Positions 20,407-31,376 are shown, counted from the first letter of the stretch. The stretch is 64,000 bases of DNA from Candidatus Krumholzibacteriota bacterium (GCA_016931295.1 JAFGEZ010000010.1:1-64000), one strand, 5' to 3'. The notes: generated from the letters alone by a model not told the origin. A program made the numbers and translations.

Positions 20407-23400
20407 CTAGCGGAGGAGGACCATCTTCTTGGTCTGGTTGAACTCCCTGGTGTCCATCTTGTAGAAATAGACACCGCTCGCGACCTTGACACCGCTGTTG
20501 TTGGTGCCATCCCAGGTCACGTTGTACGAACCGGCGTCCCGCACCTCGTTGGCGAGCGTCTTGACCAGGCGGCCGGCCACGTCGTAGACCTTCAGCGAAA
20601 CGTTACCCTTGGCCCGAAGAGCGAAACGGATCTCGGTCGTCGGGTTGAAGGGGTTCGGGAAGTTCTGCGACAGGCTGTACGCCCTGGGGATCTCGCTTTC
20701 CGTGATGTCGGATTCGGTGTCGTTCTGCATCCAGGAAATGATGTCCTTGGCAACGATGTTGGCCATCGTCGGCGAAGCGGACGTCACGTCGCGGATTGCG
20801 GCGAACGAGAAGCCGAACCACATCGTGCGGATGTCGAATCCGCCGTCGTTGATGCCGGTGTTGAAGATACCGGCGTAGTACGACTCGCCCCCGTAATCCG
20901 GGTACTGGAGTGCATACTCGCCGCCGGAGGTCTTCTCCAGCACGTCGAAGGAGTTGATGATCGGGCAGCCGCCGAACACGTAGAAGGAATCACCCCAGGT
21001 CGTATGGTACAGGGGGTTGTTCGGCGTGTTCGGAGCGTACACGAACGGAGTGATCGTCCCGCCGGCCAGACGGCCGCCGGTGAGATCGTAGTAGCTCCCA
21101 TCGACCCATTCGACACCGCAGTAGGTGTTCAGCAGGGACAGGGCGCTTCCGGCCGTGGAGTTGTTGAGGTCGGTAGCGGCCTGGTCACCGGCGACCCAGA
21201 GACCGACGTCGTTGGGCGCGAACTCCATCCAGTCGATGAGCGCCTGGGTGTCGTTCGATTTGTCGGTATCGGTGGTACCGTCGGTGATGACGCCCTCGTC
21301 GAGGTCGCCGCCTTCCCAGAAGATCTTGCGATACGCGGTGGTCAGGTGGTAGTTCTTCGCACGAGACCCGAGACTGTTGCTGACCAGCGACGACGGGCTG
21401 TTGACGTCGAAGCGGTCAGGGTAGTTCTCGGCCGGAAGAACGTTCTTGAACACGGGATCCCAGTACCAGAACTCGATTCCCATGATGCCGCCGCGCGAGT
21501 GCATGTCGTTCACGAAGAGAACGTCGCTCGCCAGGGTCGGGAGGGCCGTCATCTCGAAGAAGGTGCCCTCGTCGGCCGTGCGCGGAAGCGTCGACCATTC
21601 GCCGTTGCGGTCCTTCGCCTCGAAGTAGTACTCGACGATGTACCCGCGCGTGAGCAGCGAGTCGTTCATGTCGACCATGTACTTGTCCTCGGCGATACCG
21701 GCGCCGGCTGAAGCGTAATCGCACTGCAGCTTCGTCCACGACACGCCGTCATCGGAGTCGTAACGACCGTAGAAGGTCGTGTTGTCCGCGACCGTCGGCC
21801 CAAAGATGGCGGGCTTCGGATTCAGCGGATCGCCGATGTAGCGGATGCGGACATTGCAGTAGACCATCGGCCAGCCGTCAGCGGTGGTATCGATGCCACC
21901 GCCGAGAGGCGCCGTGCAGGACACGACGGCGGAGTCGCCCGGATCGATGATCGGGTCGTCGTTGCCGCGGAGGTCGTTCGCAGCGTCGATGCGGACGTAG
22001 CTCTCGAGGTTGAACTCGACTTCCGGGAAGTTGTCCTGGAAGATGTCGAGATCGCGCCACGACCACTGCGGACCGACCGTCTGGTAACGGTACACTCTCA
22101 CGTTGTCGAACCACGGCGAAGGCGTATGAGCGGCGCAGTTACCATAGACGAGGTACCAGACGTCGCACATGTCGGAGACGCCGATGCCAACCTGCATCGG
22201 GTCGCCCGTCAGCAGGTCGCTGACGTCCTGCGTCGTGAAGATGTAGTCCTTGTCAGGACCGTAGTACACGTAATTCCGATCCAGCCAGGCGCTGGGGCAC
22301 CTGTCATCCGGATCGGGCGTGGCCGTCAGGAGCTCCCAGTTGCGGACCTGCCACGTGTAGAACACGAGGTTCGCGGTCGGAAGATCGCGATAGGTCGTGA
22401 AGCGCAACAGGGCGCCGCCGAGGGACGGCAGCGTCGCGGCCGGGATGTCCTGATCCTGGACTGCGTTCGGCGCCGACGAGTACTTCGTCATGTCGATGAT
22501 CGGCGAGACGAGGAGCTCGGTCTGGCAGGGAGCCTCGAGGTTGCCGGCGCCCAGGCAGAACGGCGTGTCGAACAGTCCGGGATAATCCGAGGACGGGTAG
22601 GACGAACCGATGAAGAAAACGACCTGCGTGGCGAAGTTGTCGCCGCAGGGATCCTTGTCGGCCAGGTTCGAGTAGAGCCCGCCGTAGGTCCCGTAGGGCG
22701 CTTCCTCGGTACCAGTCCAGATACCGGAAACGTGGGCGCCAACGGCCGCGCTTTCGAAGTCCTCGTAGTCGATGAGGCCGCCAATGTCGGCTACCACAAT
22801 GGAGTCGACAATGAAGCCGCCATCGGTATCCCACAGGCCATCGGAATCACTCCAGGCGCCGTCCGCGGTGAAGTGGAAGCGGAGCTTGGTCTTGGCCTGG
22901 CTGAGAAGCAGCTCGTGCGTGGCAATCGTGTCGACGGCGCCATCGTACATGGCGATCTCGACCCAGTTGCCGCTACCGGCGTCGTACTCGACATAGGTCT
23001 GATCGAAATCAGGCTCCGAGTCGAAGTACCCGTGGTACGAGAAGGTCAGGATTCCCTGGAACTCGATGACGTCCGAGATCAGGATCTGATTCCAGTCGTT
23101 ACCGTAGCCGGGTGCACCGGTCCACGAGCAGAGGTACTCGTCCGTGCCGGGACGGGTACCGCACCACATCGACTTGGTCCCCTCGAGAGCGACAAGGCCG
23201 CCCCAGGAGCCGCCGCCGAGACCGACGAAATCGTCGACGTGGGTGAAGATATCGACCTGAGCGGTCTGGTCTTTGATCGTCCAGCCCTGGTAGTCCATCA
23301 TCTCGAAATCATACCAAACGAGGCAGAACGTATCGACGTTCGCAGCCGTGAGCATGTCACGGACGCCCGCATCGATCAGCTGAGGATCGTTGTATTCCTC

Positions 23401-23514
23401 ATCCGAAAGCGAACGCATGATCTGCTTGTCGATTCTCGCCTCGCGCGCCGACGCGGAGCCGATGAACAATCCCAGGAGGCAGATGCCCAGTATGAGTACT
23501 AAGGGCTTCCTCAT
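20407..23514 (-). CDS. Very large secreted protein with sorting-like C-terminus
   Basis: The 1035-residue protein starts at ATG 23514 (GGGGG upstream) with a signal peptide ending GSASA. It has two or more regions shaped like secreted carbohydrate- or protein-binding beta domains (FEMMDYQGWTIKD, FTYRDLPTANLVFYTWQVR). A later region (DVLFVNDMHSR, GLWVAGDQAATDL, YVFGGCPIINSFDVL) resembles an amidotransferase-like fold. It ends in a FlgD-like/type IX-like domain (NFPNPFNPTTEI, YDVAGRLVKTL, WDGTNNSGVKV) closing KKMVLLR. It has its own strong promoter, a long leader and a terminator, so it may be abundant. Function unknown. Confidence 0.85.
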   Translation of the reverse strand: MRKPLVLILGICLLGLFIGSASAREARIDKQIMRSLSDEEYNDPQLIDAGVRDMLTAANVDTFCLVWYDFEMMDYQGWTIKDQTAQVDIFTHVDDFVGLGGGSWGGLVALEGTKSMWCGTRPGTDEYLCSWTGAPGYGNDWNQILISDVIEFQGILTFSYHGYFDSEPDFDQTYVEYDAGSGNWVEIAMYDGAVDTIATHELLLSQAKTKLRFHFTADGAWSDSDGLWDTDGGFIVDSIVVADIGGLIDYEDFESAAVGAHVSGIWTGTEEAPYGTYGGLYSNLADKDPCGDNFATQVVFFIGSSYPSSDYPGLFDTPFCLGAGNLEAPCQTELLVSPIIDMTKYSSAPNAVQDQDIPAATLPSLGGALLRFTTYRDLPTANLVFYTWQVRNWELLTATPDPDDRCPSAWLDRNYVYYGPDKDYIFTTQDVSDLLTGDPMQVGIGVSDMCDVWYLVYGNCAAHTPSPWFDNVRVYRYQTVGPQWSWRDLDIFQDNFPEVEFNLESYVRIDAANDLRGNDDPIIDPGDSAVVSCTAPLGGGIDTTADGWPMVYCNVRIRYIGDPLNPKPAIFGPTVADNTTFYGRYDSDDGVSWTKLQCDYASAGAGIAEDKYMVDMNDSLLTRGYIVEYYFEAKDRNGEWSTLPRTADEGTFFEMTALPTLASDVLFVNDMHSRGGIMGIEFWYWDPVFKNVLPAENYPDRFDVNSPSSLVSNSLGSRAKNYHLTTAYRKIFWEGGDLDEGVITDGTTDTDKSNDTQALIDWMEFAPNDVGLWVAGDQAATDLNNSTAGSALSLLNTYCGVEWVDGSYYDLTGGRLAGGTITPFVYAPNTPNNPLYHTTWGDSFYVFGGCPIINSFDVLEKTSGGEYALQYPDYGGESYYAGIFNTGINDGGFDIRTMWFGFSFAAIRDVTSASPTMANIVAKDIISWMQNDTESDITESEIPRAYSLSQNFPNPFNPTTEIRFALRAKGNVSLKVYDVAGRLVKTLANEVRDAGSYNVTWDGTNNSGVKVASGVYFYKMDTREFNQTKKMVLLR

Positions 23515-23879
23515 GCTGTTATTCCCCCCATCGTTAAGAGAATAAGCAACTCGACGCACAACTGATTTAATTCCGGTGAACAGGCGCGAACCCTCGTCGA
23601 CGAGTCAGAGCCTTCACCTCCTTCGTTCCCGAAGAGCGTCGCGTATCGGTCTCTCATCCGCTAGAGTTCCAATTGAGTGTCGAGTAAGTATTGGGCCTCC
23701 AACGGCGGTCGGCGTAGGTTTGAGATCCCGACCCGCGATGGGTCGGTGCGCTTTCGGCGCACCTGCACTGTTCCCGAAACCGGATAAATTCTATCACAGA
23801 AAATCGGGGCGTGTCAAGCGCCAATAATGACAATAAGTAAGAGGATTTGCCCGGCAGGTGCTATCCGGGGAGCCGATCG
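23515..23879. other. Structured leader and promoter region
   Basis: No gene is seen. On the minus strand the promoter at 23788-23817 would give a leader of about 265 nt. Two adjacent hairpins lie near its 5' end: GGTGCGC/GCGCACC (23745-23763) and GACCC/GGGTC (23730-23744). The second competes with an alternative helix GGTCGG/CCGACC (23707-23712 with 23728-23733). The glyS 3' side shows no clear terminator. Confidence 0.5.
23788..23817 (-). promoter_or_regulatory. Promoter of the 20407-23514 gene
   Basis: Minus strand -35 TTGACA (23812-23817, context GCTTGACA), an 18-bp spacer and -10 TAGAAT (23788-23793). One of the best promoters in the window. Confidence 0.85.
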
Positions 23880-26027
23880 CTACTCGACGACGATCGCCGT
23901 GACGTCCAGATACAGGCCAAGGATCCTGTAAATGCTTTGCAGGAAAGAGATTCTGTTTTCCCTCACCGCGGCGTCGGGGCAATTCACCAGGACATCGTCG
24001 AAGTAGGCGTCGACGTCGCGAGCGGTCTGTTCGAGCACGGCGTAGCTCTTTTCGAGGCGTCCCGAGCGCTCGAGGTCGGTTAGCCTTTTCCCGGCGCTGC
24101 GGAAGGCGTCGAGGAGACGGGTCTCCGTCTCTTCCCGGAACAGGCCGGTCGCGAAGGTCTCTTCCCCGCCGGAGAGCGCGAGGGCGTCGAGGGAGCGCGC
24201 TTCGCCGACGGCCGCGGCCCGGCCCCGCCGATCCTTCGGAATGATGTTCGCGATGCGGCGCATGGCCAGAACGAAGACGTCGAGCGATCCCGCCCCTCGC
24301 ATCTCCTGGAGCGCCGAGACCATCCGGCGGACCGTCGAGGGATCCTCCCACGGCGTCGCGAGGACCGAGCCCACGAGGTCGTAGTCGAATCCCTCGTCGC
24401 GCAGCATGACGCTGAATCTGTTCGAGAGGAATTCGAGGATCCGGCGATCGAGGCCGTCCACGGGATCGGCGAGTTCCTGCCGCCGGATCCCGTCGAGCGC
24501 CTCGCGGACGAGTTCCGGCAGGGAGGCGGGAATTTCCCGTTCGATGAGAATGCGGATCAGTCCGAGCGCCTGTCTGCGCAGGGCGTAGGGATCCTGCGAA
24601 CCGGTCGGCTCGAGGCCGAGCGAGAAGCAGCCCGCGATCGTGTCGAGCCGATCGGCGGCGGCGAGAAGCGCCCCGGCGCCGGAGGCCGGCACCCGGTCGC
24701 CCGAGAACCGCGGCAGGTGATGCTCGTATATCGCCTCCGCCACCTCTTCCGTCTCCCCGGAAGCGCGGGCGTACTCCCGTCCCATGTATCCCTGCAGCAG
24801 GGTGAATTCCTTGCCGTCCCTGACCATCTCTGACGCGATATCGGCCTTGGCGAGGAAGGCCGCGCGGGCGACGACGCGCGCGAGCTCCGGATCGTCTCTC
24901 CACGCCGCCTGGATCGATTCGGCGAGACCGGCGATCCGTCCGGATTTCATGGCGAGAGATCCGAGCCCCTCGAGCCAGACGACCCGGTCGAGCTCCCCGG
25001 CCATCTCCTCGAGGGAACGGGCCGTATCCTCCCTGAAGTAGAAGGCGGCATCGGCGAGCCGCGCGTGGAGCACGCGCTCGTAGCCGTGGAGTATCTCCCG
25101 GCGGTTCCGGCGCGCGCCGTCGGCGAAAGCGATGAAGCGCGGCAGGAGGGCGCCGCTTTCGTTTTCCACGGAGAAGTATCGCTGGTGGCTCTTCAGGGCC
25201 GTGACGATCACCTCGCGCGGGAGCGAGAGGAATCGCTCGTCGAACCGGCCCGCCATGACGACCGGGGATTCGACGAGATTGGCCACCGAGGCGACGAGGG
25301 CGTCGTCCTCGACGAGGCGGCCGCCGAGCTTCGCCGATTCCCGGCGGGCGGCCGACCGGACGGCCGAGGACCGCCGAGTCGGATCGAGGATGATCCGTTC
25401 GCTTTTCAGGAGATCACGGTAGGCGGCCGCATCGGCCACCGGCGCCTCGTCGGTCGAGAACGGGCTGAGGCGCGTTCCCCGTCCGGAGACGATGCCGCCC
25501 AGGCCGAAGCGGACGATCCGTCCTCCGAGCAGGCAGAGCACCCAGCGGACGGGACGGGCGAAGACGAAGCCGCTCGCGTCCCAGCGCATCGTCTTCGGAA
25601 AACGGATCGCCGCGATCCACTCGGGAAGACGCTCGGCGAAAACCGCCCGTGCGCCTCGGCCGCGGATCGTGCGTACGACGGCGAGGTAGGTCCCGCGTTC
25701 CGTCTCGATCCGATCGAGCGCATCGGGGGAGACGCCCTGCGACTTCGCGAAACCGGTGGCGGCCTTCGTGAAGAGGCCGTCGGGGCCGATCGCCGCGGAG
25801 ACGGGCGGACCGGTGAACCGCTGCTGGACGTCGGCCTGCCTGGTCGATACGCCGTCGACGACGAGGACGATCCGGTTGGGCGTGCCCGTGACGGAGATGC
25901 TGTCGCAGGGGATGCGCTCGGCATCGAGTCCGTCCCGGACGATTCGCTCGAACTGGCGGAGGGCCGGGTCGAGATACCCGCTCGGCAGGTTCTCGCATCC
26001 GATCTCGAGCAGGAGGGTCTCCTTCAC
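23880..26027 (-). CDS. glyS: Glycyl-tRNA synthetase beta subunit
   Basis: The 715-residue subunit charges tRNA-Gly together with GlyQ in the alpha2-beta2 enzyme. Family signatures present include [15 protein letters not shown] at the start, [26 protein letters not shown] and a C-terminal tRNA-binding region. GTG 26027 is chosen because GGAAGGAG precedes it and it gives the expected N-terminus; it overlaps the glyQ stop by 4 nt (GTGA). Last gene of the phoH-to-glyS operon. Confidence 0.96.
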   Translation of the reverse strand: MKETLLLEIGCENLPSGYLDPALRQFERIVRDGLDAERIPCDSISVTGTPNRIVLVVDGVSTRQADVQQRFTGPPVSAAIGPDGLFTKAATGFAKSQGVSPDALDRIETERGTYLAVVRTIRGRGARAVFAERLPEWIAAIRFPKTMRWDASGFVFARPVRWVLCLLGGRIVRFGLGGIVSGRGTRLSPFSTDEAPVADAAAYRDLLKSERIILDPTRRSSAVRSAARRESAKLGGRLVEDDALVASVANLVESPVVMAGRFDERFLSLPREVIVTALKSHQRYFSVENESGALLPRFIAFADGARRNRREILHGYERVLHARLADAAFYFREDTARSLEEMAGELDRVVWLEGLGSLAMKSGRIAGLAESIQAAWRDDPELARVVARAAFLAKADIASEMVRDGKEFTLLQGYMGREYARASGETEEVAEAIYEHHLPRFSGDRVPASGAGALLAAADRLDTIAGCFSLGLEPTGSQDPYALRRQALGLIRILIEREIPASLPELVREALDGIRRQELADPVDGLDRRILEFLSNRFSVMLRDEGFDYDLVGSVLATPWEDPSTVRRMVSALQEMRGAGSLDVFVLAMRRIANIIPKDRRGRAAAVGEARSLDALALSGGEETFATGLFREETETRLLDAFRSAGKRLTDLERSGRLEKSYAVLEQTARDVDAYFDDVLVNCPDAAVRENRISFLQSIYRILGLYLDVTAIVVE

Positions 26028-26917
26028 CGTCGCTCCTTCCCACGGGGAGCGAGGAGGGGAAAACCGGCCTCGCGACGCTCCTCGATGTATGCCTCCGCGG
26101 TCCGCCTCGCAAGGTCCCTGATGCGGGCGATGTAGGAGGTCCGCTCCGAGACGCTGATCGCGCCGCGAGCGTCGAGTATGTTGAAGATGTGCGAGCACTT
26201 GAGCACGTAATCGTACGCGGGGAGCACGAGCCGGCCGTCGAGCAGCCGCCGCGCCTCCGCCCCGAACCGCTCGAAGAAGGAGAAGTACATCTCCGTGTCG
26301 GCCTGCTCGAAGTGGAAGGCGCTGAAATCCCGCTCGGCGTGGCGGAAGAGCTCCCCCCAGGTGATCCCCTCTCCCCAGTCGATATCCATGATGTCGTCGA
26401 CGCCCTGGATGTACATGCAGATCCGTTCGAGGCCGTAGGTGATCTCGGCCGCGATCGGGTCGAGCTCCATGCCGCCCGCCTGCTGGAAATAGGTGAACTG
26501 CGTGATCTCCATCCCGTCGAGCCAGACCTCCCAACCGAGCCCCGACGCGCCGAGCGTCGGCGACTCCCAGTCGTCCTCGAGCAACCGCACGTCATGCCGG
26601 TCCGGATCGATCCCGATCGCCTCGAGACTTTTGACGTAGAGGGGGAGCACGTCCTCCGGCGCGGGCTTCAGTATGACCTGGTACTGGTTGAACTGCTGGA
26701 CCCGGTTTGGATTCTCGCCGTACCGCCCGTCCTTCGGACGCTTCGAGGGCTCGATGTACGCCGCTTTCCACGGCTCCGGGCCGAGCACGCGGAGAAAGGT
26801 GGCCGGGTTCATCGTGCCGGCCCCGACCTCCGAATTGTACGGGGTGAGCAGCAGGCAGCCCGCGCGCCCCCAGTATTCGGCGAGGGCGGATACGAGTTCC
26901 TGGAAGGTCAGCTTCAT
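26024..26917 (-). CDS. glyQ: Glycyl-tRNA synthetase alpha subunit
   Basis: The 297-residue catalytic subunit has the usual length and motifs: [52 protein letters not shown] and [12 protein letters not shown]. It makes glycyl-adenylate and charges tRNA-Gly with GlyS. ATG 26917 overlaps the recO stop by 4 nt (ATGA), and its own stop overlaps the glyS start, so the three are translationally coupled. The split alpha/beta form is typical of many Gram-negatives and Firmicutes. Confidence 0.97.
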   Translation of the reverse strand: MKLTFQELVSALAEYWGRAGCLLLTPYNSEVGAGTMNPATFLRVLGPEPWKAAYIEPSKRPKDGRYGENPNRVQQFNQYQVILKPAPEDVLPLYVKSLEAIGIDPDRHDVRLLEDDWESPTLGASGLGWEVWLDGMEITQFTYFQQAGGMELDPIAAEITYGLERICMYIQGVDDIMDIDWGEGITWGELFRHAERDFSAFHFEQADTEMYFSFFERFGAEARRLLDGRLVLPAYDYVLKCSHIFNILDARGAISVSERTSYIARIRDLARRTAEAYIEERREAGFPLLAPRGKERR

Positions 26918-27651
26918 CCTCGTCCTTTCAAGATGCGCAGGGCGCCGGGCAGGCGGTATCCCTCGACATGATGTTTGAACAGCTCGTGCAGGAGACGCCC
27001 GATCTCGCCGCGTTCCCTCCCCGTCAAGGTCGTCGACGGGGCCGCATCGAAGGCCTCCTCCTCGATCCGCCGCAGAAGCCGTCGCGAACCGGCCGAGAGC
27101 GATCGGTGGCCGTCGCCACCGCACCTGCCGCAGGAGATCGATCCCTCCCGCGGATCGAGTCGCCAGTCGTCGCCGACCGGCCGGCCGCACGCCGAGCAGC
27201 GTCCGGTGCCGGGAAAGACCCCGAGCGCCTTGAGCAGCAGCGTCTCCAGGGTGAAGAATATCAGCCACGGGTCGCCCGGCGCAACCAGTCCCTCCAAAAA
27301 AGCGTCGAGAAGACGGAAGAATCCCTCGTCCGCCTCGCGGCCGACGGTGGACCGGTCGACCAGCTCGAGCCCGGCCTGCAGGAGGCAGAGACGGTCCAGG
27401 TCGCCGAGCGAGGCGACCGTGCCGCGCATGTCCGCCTCCTTCAGGGCCTGCAGCCCCCTGTCGGGGCGGAAGTAGAAAACGATGTCCCCCGCGTTCCCCG
27501 TTCGCATCCCCGTCGCCGCCGCGCGTCTCGCGCCGCGCGCGAGCAGCCGCAGCTTGCCGTACTCCCGGGTGAGGACGACGACGATCAGGCTGGTCTCGTG
27601 GTATTCGTACGTCCGCAGGACGATTGCACGGTCCTTGACGATCTCGCTCAC
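26914..27651 (-). CDS. recO: DNA repair protein RecO
   Basis: The 245-residue protein has the RecO N-terminal OB fold ([22 protein letters not shown], here split by a variable loop) and a four-cysteine zinc finger C-x2-C...C-x2-C (CSACG, CGRCG). RecO loads RecA onto SSB-coated single-stranded DNA with RecR. The start is GTG 27651. It lies 20 nt after mgtE and overlaps glyQ by 4 nt. Adjacent recO-glyQ-glyS is a known conserved order in Firmicutes and some other phyla. Confidence 0.93.
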   Translation of the reverse strand: MSEIVKDRAIVLRTYEYHETSLIVVVLTREYGKLRLLARGARRAAATGMRTGNAGDIVFYFRPDRGLQALKEADMRGTVASLGDLDRLCLLQAGLELVDRSTVGREADEGFFRLLDAFLEGLVAPGDPWLIFFTLETLLLKALGVFPGTGRCSACGRPVGDDWRLDPREGSISCGRCGGDGHRSLSAGSRRLLRRIEEEAFDAAPSTTLTGRERGEIGRLLHELFKHHVEGYRLPGALRILKGRG

Positions 27652-27671
27652 GGGAAACGCACCCCTCGCGC

Positions 27672-29030
27672 CTATCCCCCGCCGAGCCAGTCGAGGAACG
27701 CGCTGGCGATGCCGAGATAGAATAGGAGCCCCAGGATGTCGTTCGAGGTGGTGATGAACGGCCCGGTGGCCAGTGCCGGATCGATATTGATCCGCTTGAG
27801 CAGAAGCGGGACGATGGCGCCCATCAGCGTCCCCCAGACGATGATCGTCGTCAGGGAGAGACAGAGGAGCAGGCCGAGACGCAGATCGCGCTGCCAGAGA
27901 ACGACGACGAGAAGCAGCACGCCTCCGAGCACGAAGCCGTTGATCAGCGACACCTTGATCTCGCGGATGATCTTCTCCGACGTCCGGAAGACGCCCGAGG
28001 TGCCGAGGGCGAGTTCACGCACGACGATCGCCGACGACTGTATGCCGACGTTCCCGCCCATCGCCGTGATGACGGGCACGAAGAAGGCCAGCGTGAGGAT
28101 CGTCTCGAAGGAGCCGCTGAAATGTTTCATCACGATCGCCGACGCGATGCCGCCGATCAGGCCGGTGAAGAGCCAGGGAAGGCGCGCACGGGAGACACGG
28201 AGCGAGGAGCGTTCGAAGAACTCCTCCTCCCCCGTTCCGGCCATGATCGTGATGTCCTCGGTCGCCTCCTCCTCGAGAACGTCCAGGACGTCGTCGACGG
28301 TGATCCGCCCGACGAGCCGGCCGCGCGCGTCGAGGACGGGGAGCGTGTAGATATCGAACTTCGAGAAGATCGAGGCGACCTCCTCCTGGTCCGTCTCGAC
28401 GCCGACCGTCACGGTCTCGCGCGTCATGATGTCGTCGATCCGGACGTCGGGCTCGACGAGAAGCAGGTTCAGGAGCGGGACCTCGCCTATGAGGATCCCC
28501 TCGGAGTCGACGATGTAGATGTTCTGCAGGTGCTCGACTTCCCGCGCCTCCGCCCTGATGAGCCGGATGACCTCGCCGACCGTCGTCCCCCCGCGCGCCG
28601 TGAGGATCTCGCGGGCCATGATCCCGCCCGCCGACTCCTCGTGGAACTTGAGGAGCTCGCTGAGATCCTCGTAGTCCTCGCGGCTGATCGACCTGAGCAC
28701 CTCGAGGCTCTTGTCGTCGGGAAGCAGGGAGACGATATCCGCGGCGTCGTCGCTCGCCATCAAGGCGACGAGTTGGACGGTGCGATCCGAGGCCATGTCG
28801 CGCAGGAGACCGGCAGCCGATCCCTCGTCGAGGAGGGTCAGCACCTCGGCGGCGACCGCGTCGTCGAGCAATCCGAAGAGGACGGCGCGACGCTCCTCGT
28901 CGAGCGCCTCGATGATGTCCGCGACGTCGGGTGCCCGCATCCCCGCGATCATCCCGCCGAGCGCGGAGACCTGCCCCGATTCGAAGACCTCGTCGATCCG
29001 CCCGAAGATCTGCAGCAGCTCCTCGTCCAT
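27672..29030 (-). CDS. mgtE: Magnesium transporter MgtE
   Basis: The 452-residue protein has the normal MgtE layout: an N-terminal cytosolic domain (to about 130), two CBS domains (about 135-255), a plug helix and five membrane helices. The pore signature [17 protein letters not shown] and the last-helix [16 protein letters not shown], with the magnesium-selectivity aspartate, are present. It is an inner-membrane Mg2+ channel gated by cytosolic Mg2+ through its N and CBS domains. The gene lies between DUF502 and recO. A weak internal promoter may sit just upstream. Confidence 0.96.
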   Translation of the reverse strand: MDEELLQIFGRIDEVFESGQVSALGGMIAGMRAPDVADIIEALDEERRAVLFGLLDDAVAAEVLTLLDEGSAAGLLRDMASDRTVQLVALMASDDAADIVSLLPDDKSLEVLRSISREDYEDLSELLKFHEESAGGIMAREILTARGGTTVGEVIRLIRAEAREVEHLQNIYIVDSEGILIGEVPLLNLLLVEPDVRIDDIMTRETVTVGVETDQEEVASIFSKFDIYTLPVLDARGRLVGRITVDDVLDVLEEEATEDITIMAGTGEEEFFERSSLRVSRARLPWLFTGLIGGIASAIVMKHFSGSFETILTLAFFVPVITAMGGNVGIQSSAIVVRELALGTSGVFRTSEKIIREIKVSLINGFVLGGVLLLVVVLWQRDLRLGLLLCLSLTTIIVWGTLMGAIVPLLLKRINIDPALATGPFITTSNDILGLLFYLGIASAFLDWLGGG

Positions 29031-29068
29031 CGTCGTTGGCTTCCTTCCGGTGTGTCGCTGAAGGGAAG

Positions 29069-29097
29069 AGCATGGAGAAGGAAGCCGTTTTCGTCAA
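29069..29097 (-). promoter_or_regulatory. Weak candidate internal promoter before mgtE
   Basis: Minus strand TTGACG (29092-29097), a 17-bp spacer and CATGCT (29069-29074), overlapping the end of the DUF502 gene. The -10 is poor; it could give mgtE separate expression. Confidence 0.3.
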
Positions 29098-29705
29098 GGC
29101 AAATCGGCGCGGGACGGGTCGGCCGGGGCGGGGACGATCGCGCCTCCCGAGATGACCATCTTGAGGGCGTCCTCGATCGAGCAGTCGAGCGGTTCGGTCT
29201 CGTCCTCGGGGACCATCAGGAAGAGACCGGAGGTCGGATTGGGGGTCGTCGGGAGGAAGATGTTGACGAACATCCGCTCCCGTCCATCGGCGCCGCGTCG
29301 CAGCCAGGTCTTCGTCGTGAACCCGACGACGTAGATCCCCTCGCGCGGGTACTGGATCAGAACCGCCTTGCGATATGCCGTGTGCTGTCCCCGGAGAAAG
29401 ACCTCGCCGATCTGTTTCACCGCCGTGTACATGCTCCGGATGAGCGGGATTCTCACGACGAGCGTCTCGAGCCAGCCGATGATGGTGCGGCCGATCAGGT
29501 TTCCCGCGAAGACGCCCGCCACGAGCACGAGGAGGACGACGGCGAGGAATCCCAGGCCGGGTATGTCGATGATCGGGTACCGCGCGACGACCGGTTCGAG
29601 CAGGTCGTCGAAGTAGATGAAGACGTGATAGAGCACCCACCCGGTGACCACGGTGGGAAGCAGGATGAGAATGCCGGTGAGCAGCTTGCGCCTGAACCAA
29701 CCCAT
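29094..29705 (-). CDS. DUF502 membrane protein
   Basis: The 203-residue protein starts MGWFRRKLLTGILILLPT and has two membrane helices (about 9-30 and 50-75), then IPLIRSMYTAVKQ and LVQYPREGI-like sequence (here LIQYPREGI), and NIFLPTTPNPTSG. All are hallmarks of DUF502, a family of unknown function found in many bacteria and plants. It lies 28 nt after corC and 63 nt before mgtE, within the housekeeping operon. Inner-membrane location is expected. Confidence 0.93.
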   Translation of the reverse strand: MGWFRRKLLTGILILLPTVVTGWVLYHVFIYFDDLLEPVVARYPIIDIPGLGFLAVVLLVLVAGVFAGNLIGRTIIGWLETLVVRIPLIRSMYTAVKQIGEVFLRGQHTAYRKAVLIQYPREGIYVVGFTTKTWLRRGADGRERMFVNIFLPTTPNPTSGLFLMVPEDETEPLDCSIEDALKMVISGGAIVPAPADPSRADLP

Positions 29706-29733
29706 GTGATTTCCTTCCCTGCCGGTGGCCCGG

Positions 29734-30957
29734 TCACTCCCCCGCGCCGGGGAGACGCACCGTCACCTCGGCGATCCGCTGCCCCTCGAGCCGGCTGATC
29801 CGGAAGACGACGCCGTCGTGGACGATCTCCTCGCCCTCGACCGGGACACGACCCATGAGGGTGTATAGGAATCCGGCGAGGGTGTCGGCTTCCTCCGTCC
29901 TGATCGACAGGTGCACGGCCTCGTTGAACTCGCCGATGTTCATACGCCCCTGCGCGACGTATTCGCCGGGGGAGGACTCGAAGACCAGAGGCGTCTCCTC
30001 GTCGTATTCGTCCTCGATCTCGCCGACGATCTCCTCGATGATGTCCTCGATGGTGACGATGCCGGCCGTGCCGCCGTACTCGTCGACGACGACGGCCATG
30101 TGTTTCCGCTCGAGCTGGAACTCCCTGAGAAGCTCGTCGATCTTCTTGCCCTCCGGCACGAAGAAGGGCTCGCGGAGAAGCGCGGACAGCCCCCCCGTCT
30201 CCCCCGATCCGGGGCGGGCGAAATCCTTGACGTGAAGGATGCCGACGATGCGATCGACCTGGTCGTCGTAGACGGGGACGCGCGAGTGCCCCGCCTCGGC
30301 CACTTCGCGGCGCACCTCGTCGAGCGGCGCGCGCAGGTCGACGGCGAATACGTCGATCCGCGGCACCATCACCTCCCGTACGCGCTTGTCGCTGAAGGCG
30401 GCGATGCGGTGCATGAGCCGGCTCCCCTCCTCCTCGATGAAGCCCTCGCCCGGCTCCCGCCTGTCGGCGAAGACGAAGAAGGGAGAGGCCAGCTCCCTGA
30501 CGAGGTCGGGAAAGAGCGCCGTCGCCGTCCGCAGGAAGAGCCCCGTCAGCGGACGCAGGAGCGTGTAGACCGGCAAAAGCGGCCAGGAGAGCAGCGTCGC
30601 GAAACGCGCCGGCCGGCGATCGGCGAGACCGCCGCCGAGGATCGTCGCCGCGACCAGGAGCGCGAAGACGATCGCGTATGCCGGCATGCGGCCTGCCGCG
30701 CCGGCGCCCGGCAACGCTCCCGCGGCGGCCGCGGCGGCGAAGACGACGACGCCCTGGAGCAGGGCGAGGCCGATGAGGAGATGGAGGCGACTGCGGTGCA
30801 GGAGCCTGGCCGCGCGCGAGACGCGGGAGAGCGGGAACACCTTGTCCTCGTGCATCCGCGAGACGGCGCTGAAGGCGGCGGCCCCGCACGAGAGCAGGAA
30901 CTGCGCCACGAGCAGCAGCGGTATCGCGATGGGCACCGATTCCATGGCGCCGGTCAT
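29734..30957 (-). CDS. CorC/HlyC-family CBS protein
   Basis: The 407-residue protein has a poorly conserved N-terminal CNNM/DUF21-like membrane region (about 1-150, four hydrophobic segments), a CBS pair (VREVMVPRIDVFAVD to VVDEYGGTAGIVTIEDIIEEIVGEI) and a C-terminal CorC_HlyC domain. Members are linked to Mg2+/Co2+ efflux. The order phoH-ybeY-corC matches E. coli ybeZ-ybeY-ybeX, but this form keeps the membrane domain. It overlaps ybeY by 4 nt. The transported ion is inferred from the family and the nearby mgtE. Confidence 0.9.
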   Translation of the reverse strand: MTGAMESVPIAIPLLLVAQFLLSCGAAAFSAVSRMHEDKVFPLSRVSRAARLLHRSRLHLLIGLALLQGVVVFAAAAAAGALPGAGAAGRMPAYAIVFALLVAATILGGGLADRRPARFATLLSWPLLPVYTLLRPLTGLFLRTATALFPDLVRELASPFFVFADRREPGEGFIEEEGSRLMHRIAAFSDKRVREVMVPRIDVFAVDLRAPLDEVRREVAEAGHSRVPVYDDQVDRIVGILHVKDFARPGSGETGGLSALLREPFFVPEGKKIDELLREFQLERKHMAVVVDEYGGTAGIVTIEDIIEEIVGEIEDEYDEETPLVFESSPGEYVAQGRMNIGEFNEAVHLSIRTEEADTLAGFLYTLMGRVPVEGEEIVHDGVVFRISRLEGQRIAEVTVRLPGAGE

Positions 30958-31376
30958 TCCGTTTCCCCCCCGAACAGTCTGTCGAGGACGCGCGGAGAGA
31001 TGAACCCCTCGAGGACCCGTCTTTCCGCCCGTTCCATCCGCCGGGCGGCGGCCGGATCGGCGTGGAGGTGGCCGCGGAGGTGCATCAGGCCATGGGCGAC
31101 GAGCCGGAGCAGCCAGTGCCGCGGCTCGACCCCCCGGTCTCTCGCCCCCGCTTCGATCCGTTTCCAGCAGAGGAAGATCTCGCCGACCGGATCCTCGCCG
31201 CCGCCGTCTGGACCGTAGGGGAAGGTCAGTATCTCGGCCGCCCCCCGGCGGTTCCGGTACGTCCGGTTGAGGTCGGCCATCCGCCTCTCGCCGACGAGTG
31301 TCAGCTCGACGGCGGCGCCGCGGGGCGGCACCGGGCCGGCGAGGCGGCGGATCGCGGGCTGGGCGAGCTCAAACAT
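30954..31376 (-). CDS. ybeY: Endoribonuclease YbeY
   Basis: The 140-residue protein has the zinc triad spacing H-x3-H-x5-H in HGLMHLRGHLH near the C-terminal half, plus ILTFPY, as in YbeY, which acts in 16S rRNA 3'-end maturation and ribosome quality control. The normal acidic residue before the last His (G-x-D-H) is leucine, and GDI is GEI, so it is divergent. ATG 31376 is preferred over 31421 because GGAAGAG precedes it and the overlap with pgpH is then 8 nt. Confidence 0.85.
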   Translation of the reverse strand: MFELAQPAIRRLAGPVPPRGAAVELTLVGERRMADLNRTYRNRRGAAEILTFPYGPDGGGEDPVGEIFLCWKRIEAGARDRGVEPRHWLLRLVAHGLMHLRGHLHADPAAARRMERAERRVLEGFISPRVLDRLFGGETE

